Of a DNA stretch of 64,000 bases, positions 9,389 to 18,664 are shown piece by piece. The DNA lies in the NCBI GenBank assembly GCA_028532985.1, contig JANCIK010000002.1, positions 1,116,001 to 1,180,000 of the forward strand, given 5' to 3'. Below the pieces are notes generated by a model. The model was given only the letters and a program-made list of their open reading frames with translations, made no database searches and was not told the DNA's origin. The stretch comes from Stropharia rugosoannulata (taxonomy: Eukaryota > Basidiomycota > Agaricomycetes > Agaricales > Strophariaceae). A program made the translations under genes and the position numbers. Position 1 is the stretch's first letter; each line of letters opens with the position of its first letter.

Positions 9389-10540
9389 TATGTGAAAACA
9401 TGTCATGTCTGTCAGTTAAGGCAGAAGACAATCATCCAGATCCCGCGCACCGAGACACACACGCCGTCTATCTTCCAGCAACTACACGCGGACACTATGC
9501 ACATGTCCCCGGCCTCCAATGGGTATAATTACATAGTGCACGGAAGATGTGCGCTGAGCTCATGGGCAGAAGGGCGGCCATTAAAGAAAGAGAATGCCCG
9601 TGCAATAGCGCAGTGGATATTCGAGGACATTATCTGCCGTTGGGGCTGTCTACAAGAAATCATCACAGATAACGGTGGACCGTTCCGCGCAGCGCTCAAG
9701 TATTTAGAGAAGAAGTATGGGATTACAGGGATTACTATCTCCGCGTACAACTCGCAAGCGAATGGAAAAATAGAGCGTCCTCATTGGGACATAAGACAGA
9801 TGTTGTGGAAAGCGTGTGGAGGGACAGAAGGCGCGCATAAGCGTTGGAGTAGATTCTTCTACCACGTGTTGTGGGCGGATCGTATCACTGTGCGACGAGG
9901 GTTCGGGTGTTCCCCATTCTTCATGGTAACGGGCGCGCACCCCATACTACCATTCGACATAGCAGAAGCGACTTGGCTGGTGAAACTACCAGATCGCGTA
10001 CTGACTACGGAGGAGTTAGTAGGGTATCGCGCGCGCGCACTAGCCAAACATCGCGACACAGTAGAGGAGATGCGCGCACGAGTATCAAAGACGAAAAGAG
10101 ATGCGATCAGGGCATTTGAAAAGAAGCACTCGGCTAAAATCCGTGACTATGTGTTTAAGCCAGGAGATGTAGTGCTAATGAGGAACTCGGGCATAGAATC
10201 CAGTCTGAACCGTAAGATGCTCGCACGATGGAACGGGCCTTACATCGTTATCGCACAAAAAGACGGTGGAGCGTACTTAGTGGCAGAGATGGATGGCTCT
10301 GTGTTGAAGGATAAGGTGGCGGCGTTCCGCCTCATTCCCTACTTTGCACGAAGGCAGCTGCGCTTACCGGACGGCTTGGATGATATAATTGATCAGACCA
10401 AGGAGGACCTCGCTAAAATGTTAGAGGCACCAGACTATGAGCCTGCTATTCCCAAAGATTATATCTTTGATGAGCCCGGTGTACCCTCGGGTAGCGGTGC
10501 GCTTGCAGTAGAAGAAGATGAAGAAGACGATGATGACTAG
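9389..10540 (+). pseudogene. Gypsy integrase core and C-terminal domain, downstream of in-frame TAG
   Basis: It is in the same frame as the preceding segment. It carries the Cys pair of the integrase zinc finger (TCHVCQ), then the DDE core with LHADTMH (Asp codon 9491), ITDNGGPF (Asp 9668) and NGKIERPH (Glu 9773). The C-terminal domain contains KPGDVVLMR and the WNGPYIV box that marks gypsy integrases. There is no chromodomain; the end is an acidic tail. It ends with TAG 10538-10540. It can be made only by read-through of the TAG at 9386 or by internal initiation, so it is probably inactive in this copy. Confidence 0.8.
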
Positions 10541-10634
10541 GGCAAAGAAGACACTTAGATGTGCGAGCACCGTAGGAAGAAAAGTGACCACAATATAATA
10601 TTGGGTAAAGAAGATGGGGAATACAAAGAGAGCT

Positions 10635-11406
10635 TATGGTGAGTTATTTGCACCATATTCTCACGCGCCCCCCCGGACTGATCTGAGTGCCCGCCCCCCA
10701 ACTCGGCAAGCCAGACCACTTTCCATCGTGCTCTACTTTGCAAGGATCACTTAATTACACAAGCATACTCACATTTCTAACCCTCTTCGTGAAATTCTCA
10801 ATGAAATTATATGTATTCGCTCAACATTCACTCGATTTTCACTGCCATCATTCCGAGCTTGATGAATTCCCACGCCTGATTTCCCCCCCGACATTCAAGT
10901 TTGCCCGCCCCGACTCAGAGCAACAAATTTGAATATGTGGTTTCAATGTCATATAAGTGTATATAGATAAGGGCTAACCTAGTTATGTGTATTTTATTCG
11001 AAAAAAATCAATCATAATAAGCAGATTGACCAGGACAATTTCCTGATGTTGCAACAACAAGCAAGTTTAGATAGAATTTACAGAGAATATAGCGTCTTCC
11101 TCACTTGATTCCAACAGTATATGTATTATATGTTTCATTTATGTATAATACACTTAAAAGTACTCTAGAATCTAAGCAGAAATCGAATTATATGTTGTGA
11201 CTGCCTTACATCTATAATTTGAAATTAAACAGTGAAAAAATGCTACAAAATACATTTAGAGTCGATATTATCCAATGCTTACACAATAGGAACCATCTGA
11301 AGCAATTATCTGCCAACCCATGAGTTAAGGCCCTCTGAGTTGGGGGGCGGGCACTCAGATCAGTCCGGGGGGGCGCGTGAGAATATGGTGCAAATAACTC
11401 ACCATA
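10635..11406. mobile_element. MITE with perfect 70-bp terminal inverted repeats (hairpin-ended family, copy 1)
   Basis: The terminal inverted repeats at 10635-10704 and 11337-11406 match base for base. A GAGAGCT direct repeat (AGAGAGCT if the last A belongs to the target) flanks the element at 10628-10634 and 11407-11413. The interior is AT-rich with no long ORF, so it is non-autonomous. Each end starts TATGGTGAGTTATTTGCACC, in which ATGGTG and CACCAT can pair around a 9-base loop. A second element with the same 20 bases lies at 59231-60032. The length of the target duplication suggests a hAT-like transposase, but this is inference. Confidence 0.85.
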
Positions 11407-11463
11407 GAGAGCTAGCTACAGACGCCCCCTTTAAGGCGCGCAGCGCACATTGAGCCAGGCTAT

Positions 11464-12780
11464 CTACTGGGCCGGTTTGTCCTTGGTGGCAGTAACGCCA
11501 GTAACGTCGAGGCTGCGCTGCAAGATGACAAGCTGCTCGATGAGGAGCGCGCGGCGCTTGAGGATGAAGTCGACCTTGTGGAGATCACAAATGATCTCTG
11601 CTTGTAAATCACCAATGAGGCGGCGCGTCACCAACTCGGAAGGGTTACCCATATTAAGGGGCTCCTTAAGGAGGTTAGCGGCGGCATCAAGACAAGCATT
11701 GACCTTGTCATTGTCCAAAACAAGAGAAGTGCCTAAGGGAGAAGGGTTAGAAAAGATTAGTAAGAGAGTGGTGCGATGCGCGCACCTTGCATAATAAAAG
11801 GAGAGTCGGGGAACGTAGGAACGCCCTCTGAGCCCAGCCTGGCTTTCTTAGGAGAGGCTTCACCTGCGGCGGCGTCACGGAATGAGCGACGAAGCTCGGT
11901 CTGACGATAAGTCATGCCTCGACCAAGGGGACGAGAGCGGTAACCAGGAGTGTCTCCGCGCTCGCGCTGGTATTTCTATAAGAATCTAAGTGCGCGCAGC
12001 GGAGACGGGTCAAACACACACCTGTTTAGGAGTATCAGGAGGCGCGGCGCGCTTCTTGTTAGGGCTCGGCTCGGGTGTATGCTGCCTGCTGGGAGGACCT
12101 CCCTCAGTCGCGGCTTCAACTTTATCGTCAAGGGCCATCTTTTTGAGGAGCATGTAAAGTTGCATGTTAGTGATGTCTGGTAAAGAAGCTAAGGTTAGCC
12201 ACACCTTGTCATCGTCAGAGTCAGGAGATGTAGTACCTCCAGGCGCGGAGGCGGTCTCAAGGTCCGCAGTTGCGGAATGCGTAAGAACGCGAACGTTGCG
12301 CTGCGCGCACCAAAAAGGAGCTTAAGTATAAAAAGGTTTAGGAGAGGAAGATAAGCGCACAGGTCCAGTAGGGGTATGGGTGCGCTGACGAGAAGCGGCA
12401 GCCTTGGCCTTGAGGACTTGTTCATGCAAGTTGATAAATGCGTTGGCGGCAGGGGAGAAAGAGCGAATGTGGTGGTCAGCCTCGAGCGACGTATATATGG
12501 CGCGAGTCTCATTGAGGATCTCGATAGCTTCATTGTTGTTTATAACGCGAGTGATACCGCCGTGCGCGTCGCGCCAGCAGTTCTGCAATCGTGCCAGGCG
12601 AAGTCAGTAACATACAACAAGGGAACCGCGCGATGCGCGCACCAAATCGACAGCAAGCAGCTCCAGGCTGCCGGTGTAATTCGCAGGAGTGGCAGAGGCC
12701 AACCCACGAATGTCCTGGATCAGCGAGAGCTGATGCTTGACATTGGTGAAGTTGAAAAGAGGAGCATGAGTAGTAGCCAT
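11464..12780 (-). CDS. Antisense accessory gene C of the gypsy element (unknown protein, 5 exons)
   Basis: I do not recognise this protein. The exons are 12780-12643, 12582-12361, 12300-12022, 11975-11786 and 11732-11464, giving 365 residues ending ATKDKPAQ. Every junction keeps the frame. Introns are 60, 60, 46 and 53 nt; three of the four start with GTGCGC, and the last has a clear CTTACTAATC branch point. The start at 12780 was chosen over the in-frame ATG at 12822 because a TATATAA box lies at 12839-12845. The protein is mainly helical and charged in the first third, with a Ser/Pro/Lys-rich middle (TPEPSPNKKRAAPPDTPK) that could be a nuclear localisation signal. It ends about 55 bp from the MITE and, without it, about 150 bp from the convergent pol stop. 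Confidence 0.6.
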
Positions 12781-12837
12781 AGTGGTGGTTGAGAAAGTAG
12801 GAATAAGATGCGATGCGCTCATACAGAGACGGCGAGC

Positions 12838-12845
12838 GCTTATAT
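12838..12845 (-). promoter_or_regulatory. TATA box of antisense gene C
   Basis: CTATATAAG reads on the minus strand about 60 nt upstream of the ATG at 12780. Confidence 0.4.
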
Positions 12846-13273
12846 AGCATTCACTGGGATGATCAGCGCTGCGCGCAGCTGGTGACTGAGCAGCAGGCCC
12901 AAGGAGTTAAGAAAAGAGGGACTCAACAAAAGGTCCAGATGGGTCATAGCACAGGGCTACACCTGTCTGACGTTACATTCACGGAGATTGAGTGGGATGG
13001 AGGGGACCTGAATACAAGAGCCCATATAGCGACAAGAGGTGGGAGGATCGTGCGCGCATCGCAACAAAAGGGTGCGCGCATCAAAAGAGATGCAGGTCTT
13101 TCCCCGTTTGGCAAATTGATGTCCGCTTTGAGATTGAAGCCGAAAATGCATAACAATGTTACCCGACAGTCTTATTTCAAATACAGGGTCATGACACATG
13201 TACCAAGAAATAGATGCTAGCTATGACTATAGATAGTTATCAATGAAGAGACAGCAAAATGTCAGTTCGGGAA

Positions 13274-14373
13274 TTAGACATCCTAAGAAGTGATTGTCAG
13301 GGTCAGCGCAGCGTATGGGAAGAAGAGGCTTACAGGAAAGAATTCCTCCTGATAAAAGACCTGGGCGGCATAATGAAGTTGTTGGAAGTGTTCAGAGTGA
13401 GGGAGGGTGCCGTAGCGCTCAGCATCGGTAGTGCCGCACAAGCGGAGGACGAGCTCGCTATAGTGAAGTTGAGCGCACAAGTGCGAGATGCGAGGCGAGT
13501 GGCAGGTAGCTTCGGTCAGCGCCAGAGCCCGCTACAAAGATGTCAGAGCTGTGCACGAAAAGGCTGAAGAATGGGGACATGCGCGCACCGCATGGTCTTG
13601 AACATGACGCATCATGTCTAGGCAGATGGTCATGGGGAGCAGCGGTTCAGTCGCAGCCTCAAGAATAAAATGAAGGGCGCCTATGTAGATGCGGCAAACG
13701 CGATCATGATCATTGAGCGGAATATCAGCTAGTGCCCGCTTGGGCAGAGCAGCTAAACGCAGGAAGGAAGGATCAGACCTCGCGCGCTGAAGGAGATTAC
13801 TTTCGGTATTAAGGGAGGGCATGATGATAAGAGACAGGGTCATTGCTGGACCATATATATTACAAAACCGTCCATCAGATGAGCGCACGGGCTCAATCGT
13901 AGCTAATATCATCTACTACAAGGGCGGCGTCAGGATCTACGTCTAGAACGGTGGTGCCTGTTGGTTCAGAAGGTGGGAGGTTGTGAAAAGGCATGCCAAG
14001 ATGGCTGTACCGATCGAGAAGGTGAAGGGCGGCGTTACTGAGCATGCACGCATCGAAATGATCATCGCTAAATCTGCGCTGAGCGCGGCCTTCGTAAAAC
14101 ACGATCGTCATGACTAAAGCCAGGAATTGACGGTTGAAGTCGATAAAACGCAAAGGCAGGGTAATGCGATCCTAGAGGAAAACGTCAGCAGAGGAAGCAC
14201 TTGCATGAACATAAGGACTTTACCAGTGCGCGCACGAGGGACTGAGCAGACTGTAGAGGAAAGTGAAAAGGGCCGTTGTTGCAGTCCTCTGCGAGCTCCG
14301 CATGAACGGTGAGTTGTCTCAGTAAAACAGTAAATTGGCGAGCCACAGAGGTGCGCTGATATCGGAGAGCCAT
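13274..14373 (-). CDS. Antisense accessory gene B of the gypsy element (unknown protein, 5 exons)
   Basis: I do not recognise this protein. The proposed exons are 14373-14236, 14171-13920, 13786-13589, 13531-13334 and 13282-13274, giving about 264 residues ending FFPDV. Introns 1 and 3 start GTGCGCGCA and intron 4 GTAAGC; intron 3 ends CTCTGACATCTTTGTAG with a good branch point. Intron 2 (13919-13787, GTAGTA...TTCAG, 133 nt) is the weak link; without it the frame stops at TGA 13893. The protein is rich in His, Leu and aromatic residues with no cysteine cluster or membrane helix. A CACTATAAATTC box lies about 40 nt upstream of the ATG. Gene C (before it in coordinates) and gene A have the same orientation, so the three form a head-to-tail array. 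Confidence 0.5.
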
Positions 14374-14411
14374 AGCAGAAGGCAGAGAATCTGTCAACTG
14401 GGGACAGTTGA

Positions 14412-14419
14412 ATTTATAG
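14412..14419 (-). promoter_or_regulatory. TATA box of antisense gene B with C-rich upstream element
   Basis: CTATAAAT on the minus strand follows a run of seven C (CTCCCCCCCACTATAAAT). A close relative of this composite motif recurs at 17350-17366. Confidence 0.35.
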
Positions 14420-14773
14420 TGGGGGGGAGAGATGGCCTAGCCAAGCAGAGATAAATCTAGCAGCTTAAGGAGATACGGCAGAAGGATCAGAAGTGCAGGG
14501 CAGAAGTAGCAGTGGGCTAGCGTATACGCATATGCACATCACTTCATATGCACGCATCGCACTTGTACTCGCTCAAAAGAAAACTTGCTGTTAGGGACTA
14601 CCCTAGGAGATGAAGCACTTAAAAAAATCACACAGGAAAGAGACAAGAGAACAATTAGATAGCATATAATAGTAAACAAAGCTATTCTACATATGCTAGA
14701 TAGAATAGTACCAGGGTAACAAGAAGGAAATATAAGAAAAACAAGCGCCAGAAGGCGCGCACCGCAGCAAGAA

Positions 14774-16820
14774 TTAGGACTCCATGTTATCGCCCTCGTT
14801 GCCAATCTCTTCACCAGCGGAGGCCTCAGGGCTCGCATCGTCAACAACCACAAGGGCAGATTTGTAGGAACGGGCGGGGGCCTTGCCTTTCCCTTTTCCT
14901 TTCCCTTTGGACGCTTTGGGCTTGGAAGAGGTAGATGAGCGGACCCTCGAAGCCACGGAAGGCTGCGGTGCGGGCACAAAGGTAGTAGGATCGTGGCGGG
15001 GATGCTCGGGGCTGTAGAAGGACGACAATGGGGTAAACTCGAGGGACTGTTTGGAGTCGAGAGGCTGGCAAAGCGCATCATAGGAGGCGCAAAGAGTCTC
15101 TAAGTTCATGGAGCGAAGAGCGTCGAAAGTTTCACAGTCGGAGAAACGGGAACCAATGATAACATTGGTAGGAAGGGTGGCCGCCATAGCCTGGGCTAGC
15201 TGGACCAACTGGATCAATTCAGCAAAATATAAGCGCTCGAGGCCTCGGCGCGATTCCTCAAGAGCGCGCGCTTGTTGACTAAAGGCCTCGAGGCGATCGA
15301 AAGCAGAGCGAAGTTCTTAAAATAAAATAAAAATTATATAAGTCAAAGAAAGCGAAGAGAAGAAGTAAGCGCACCATGGGGAGAAGTCCGATGCCAACCG
15401 GACGATCCCTCGAGAGCGTGGTCCAACTCTGGTCCAGTCATGGCCTGCATACAAGGGCCACGACTGTCGAGGCGACACTTAGCGCATTTCCTACCGGGGC
15501 CGCGGAGGAGACAGAAGAGTTGATGAGGAGCCGACTTAGAAGTACCAGCCGACGAGTCACACAGGGAACACGCAAAGCCGGGCTGTAAAGAAAGCATAAG
15601 TCAATAAATGAGAATAAAAAAAAAAAAAAAAAAAAAAAATTATAATAATAACAATAGAAGAAAGAAAGAACATACCACGACGGCGGCATCTAACTGTTTT
15701 TCAGAAGGGAGTTGCGCCATAGTTATGGCGTTGGGGAGGGGTTTGCCGGCCAAGGCAAGGGAGGCGGAGTAGACGCCAGGCAGCAGATTGTAGATAGGGT
15801 AGGTAGATTCGTATTCCACCTTGGAGGAATCCACCCCCTCGAGGCGCGAGAGCGCCGTCAAACCGCTAGAAGTAGGAAACGAAGGCGCGACGATGGTGCG
15901 CGCATGAGAAGGGGAAGAGGCAGGGGCCGATGCGCGCACCCGAGAAGGGCCGGCCACAGCCTCTTGTACTCCTAAAAATGTGTTAAGTAGCCAAAAAGGG
16001 TCACAGAAAAGAGAAGAATCTTACTGGGAGTGGAAGTGGCAGCACGCGTACGCTTAGCCAGAGGCACAGGGGGAATTGGCAGGGAAGACAAAGGGACGGG
16101 CGAGGTGCGCTTGCGCTTAGCAGGCGCAGTGGGGGCAGGCATGGTGAGGACCGGTGAGGGGCGCGCAGAAGGCACCGGGTCCAGGGAAGGGGGTGGAGGA
16201 GTGGATGATGCGCGCGTTTGCTCGGGTGGGGGCGCAGCCGTTGTCTCGACAGTGCCAGAGGCACCCGCTTCTGGCGCGGCCATTTCCACGTCGGGCGGCG
16301 CAGGGATGATGTACTGCAAACGGGGCTCGGGCTCGACCCCAGGGGACCAAGACAGGGGAAAGGCGCTGGCAAAGGCGAGTTTATACGAAGTTAACTAAGG
16401 AAGGAGCGGTCAGCGCATTTTAAAAACACAAAAGGAGAGAACGGGGCTTACGGATGCTAGCGTGGGCTCCGCGAACCACACGGCGCGCAGAGAAATGTCG
16501 TCGGAGTCCCATCCAAAGACGGGGTCGTCGTCACCCAGAGCCAGGAGAGACAAAAGGAGGGCCAGCTCCCGTGTACCAGCATGGTGGGTACCGTCGAGAG
16601 GAAAGGCGCGCAGATGCTTCTCCAAGGCGAAGCCGAATTGTTCGCGGAGGGAGATAAACTGGGTGACTTCATCAGAAGTCAGGTCGTTGCGGGCGCCCAG
16701 GTCTTCGAAGACGTCGTACTGGGCTAAGACAGGGCGGAGTCGGTGAAAATGGTCGGCGCGGTCGAGTGCGCACTCTTCCTTTTGAACCAGAAGCAGTTTG
16801 CTGACGCCACGGAAAGCCAT
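14774..16820 (-). CDS. Antisense accessory gene A of the gypsy element (cysteine-motif protein, 5 exons)
   Basis: The exons are 16820-16452, 16394-16025, 15971-15676, 15582-15375 and 15315-14774, giving 594 residues with all phases consistent. Donors are GTAAGC, GTAAGA, GTATGT and GTGCGC. The third intron contains a run of more than 20 T. Residues 1-123 contain a DALE-like acidic stretch (GDDDPVFGWD). Exon 2 is Pro/Ala/Ser-rich with KRKRTSP and KRTRAA basic patches. Exon 4 carries cysteine pairs (CSLC ... CLLRGPGRKCAKC ... C), possibly a zinc-binding fold. The last exon ends in GKGKGKGK followed by an acidic tail. This layout resembles fungal retroelement-associated or nucleic-acid-binding proteins, but I cannot name a family. 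TATA-like TATATAAC lies about 100 nt upstream. Confidence 0.6.
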
Positions 16821-16916
16821 GAAACTTTTGTGATCCAGAGTAAGGAATAATTTGGAAGCAGTGGGGACTTGGAGAAGGAAGCGAGAGAAAGAAAGAACGA
16901 GAAGAGCAAGGGAACT

Positions 16917-16926
16917 GGTTATATAC
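16917..16926 (-). promoter_or_regulatory. TATA box of antisense gene A
   Basis: GTATATAACC on the minus strand lies about 100 nt upstream of the ATG at 16820. Earlier in-frame ATGs exist to 17048 but would place the box inside the coding region. Confidence 0.35.
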
Positions 16927-17354
16927 GCAGGGGAGAATGACGAAGGAAAATTCTGGAGTACGAGAGAAGCGGACGGTGGTGAGCGCATGTCGAGTAAACT
17001 TACCGGCAATATGCTAGAACAGCGTAACGCCAAAAGAAGGTCCAGCAAGGTTCAGAAAAGGAAAAGAAAAGACCTGACTAGGCAAATGACCCAAGAAGGA
17101 AGTCAGCGGGAGGTACGGTGCGCGTATGAGTGCGGTGGCGGTTGCCTAAAATAAACTAGTCGAGAAAAGTCGGGCTGGGGATACCTGAAAAGGAAGGAAA
17201 GAGGATGGATAGAGATAGTGACTCCGGCGGAGGCGCCGTAATAGCCGTGTAAGGCAGTAGCTGAGCCGTAGGCAGGAAAACGGGATAATGGTGAATTGCT
17301 ATCGAGGATGCGATGCGCGCACCTGAAATTGACTGAGGACAGTCAAGATTTTTA

Positions 17355-17366
17355 GTGGGGGGGAGA
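17355..17366 (+). other. Candidate gypsy polypurine tract
   Basis: GTGGGGGGGAGA is followed by TGACAGGG, the purine-tract-then-TG arrangement expected just before a 3' LTR. The same run could instead be the C-rich promoter motif of an antisense gene, as at 14412-14425. Confidence 0.35.
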
Positions 17367-18480
17367 TGACAGGGCTGCTTTTTGGCTACGGGTGTAAACA
17401 GTTAGAAGGTCCGTTAGTGGGATAGCTGCGCGCGGGAAACACAGAGAGACTAGAGTTGAGCCTGCCTCATAGTCTATAGCTATCAGCGCGCGAGCATCAT
17501 GACTACAAGCGCCTGCGCGCACCGTATCGCGAGAAGGATTGGTCAGCGAGCTGCACAGTCTAGAGTGCATAGTTTGGCCGTCTGTGCGAGCGATCAGGAA
17601 AGCGTAGAACGGTTAAGCACCAGCAAAGAGTGGTGTGAGTACAGCTGAGCGGATACCAAAGGCGGTGTGAAGGGCTGTGCGCGTATCTCATATGCGCGCA
17701 TCGCAAACGCAGAATTTGTCTAAGTCCACACATCATGTGACCGTGGCGGCGCGCATCAAAAGACGCGCAAAAGCCCGAGGGAATGAACGACATGCGCGCA
17801 GCGAATGCCAAGGGATCAGGACACTCGAAGGGAAGCCCGGATGCGATGCGCGGACCTTTGGCCGCGCGTTGCTAGTATTTACTTTACCTTATTATTAGTA
17901 CACATGCGCGCATCGCATATAAACCTGTATCCTTGTCTATAGTAATTCAAGCAATTGTCTACCCACTAGATCTGTGTGCTGGGTTCTGTCCCAGGCCGTC
18001 AGCGGGCTGTGTTTAGCTTTTGTTAGGGTTTTAACTGTGAAGTGTTTGTGAATCATAGGAGTTTTGGATAGCTTCTGGCCACCGGGTCACTTGGAGAGCT
18101 CAGTGAGGAGTCAGTACAACCGTGTACGGAAACTCGCACTGTAGTGTTTAGACTGTGAGACTGCACCGCCGGGTGAAAGACTTTGGAGAGTCTTGGGATT
18201 GTTGGACTTTGGAGAGTCCGCGCATCGTACGAGGTCACCGGACCCGGAAGTGCGCGCAGCGAAGCCGTTCGCTAAAACAACTTATTTCATTCATCATTTT
18301 GCCTAGCGCACGCCACTAGCAACCGGACTCTATCCGAGATTTACTAGAATTAAACCCCTCCTTACAAACGAACTTGCAGGCACTACTTGCTATTACAAAG
18401 ACTAGAGGACACGAGGTGCGCGCATCGCACGCCCAGAACGGGAACCAGAGCAGAGCATAGATTATACTAGCCATTTAGTT
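17367..18480 (+). repeat. Candidate gypsy 3' LTR
   Basis: This stretch has no plausible coding sequence. It starts with TG after a purine tract and contains a CATATAAACC box near 17917. It also has internal near-repeats of ACTTTGGAGAGTC (around 18180-18220) and scattered TGCGCGCA octamers like the rest of the element. The boundaries are unproven because the 5' LTR is outside the window. Confidence 0.3.
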
Positions 18481-18664
18481 GAGGGCGTTCGCTCGATCTA
18501 AGGGATAGGATCTCGCTCCGCTGGGTGTGTGTGTGTGTTGTGTTTCGCGATTTCGAGTCTAGCTACGCAGTAGACCTCTCAGCGCCTCCGCTCCCTCTCA
18601 CTCATTCATCCCGTCCTTGGCCTCATCTATCTGTTCATACCTCCGCTCACACCCCGATCATAAA
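18481..18664. other. Intergenic stretch with short GT run
   Basis: A GTGTGTGTGTGTTGTG microsatellite and a pyrimidine-rich leader lie directly upstream of the ATG at 18665. No gene is seen. Confidence 0.5.

Larger units (their letters stand above)
1..18480 (+). mobile_element. Ty3/gypsy LTR retrotransposon (left end outside window) with downstream antisense gene block
   Basis: Gag, aspartic protease, reverse transcriptase-RNase H and integrase follow in the Ty3/gypsy order from base 1 to 10540. The 5' LTR and primer binding site lie outside the window. After pol come a MITE, three antisense spliced genes and, at 17355-17366, a purine tract followed by TG, the usual arrangement at a 3' LTR. 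The right boundary near 18480 is a guess because there is no second LTR to compare. The octamer TGCGCGCA recurs through both the pol coding sequence and the antisense block and becomes rare afterwards, which is the main reason for treating the stretch as one element. The alternative is a shorter gypsy element ending near 10.6 kb beside host genes. Confidence 0.6.

Noticed and set aside
14412..14425. Run of G with purines as a second retroelement polypurine tract
   Set aside because: No TG-starting LTR-like sequence follows, and on the minus strand it sits exactly at the TATA region of gene B.
15972..16400. Plus-strand Gly/Arg-rich open frames opposite antisense gene A
   Set aside because: They are the complement of a Pro/Ala/Ser-rich exon with proper splice sites on the minus strand.
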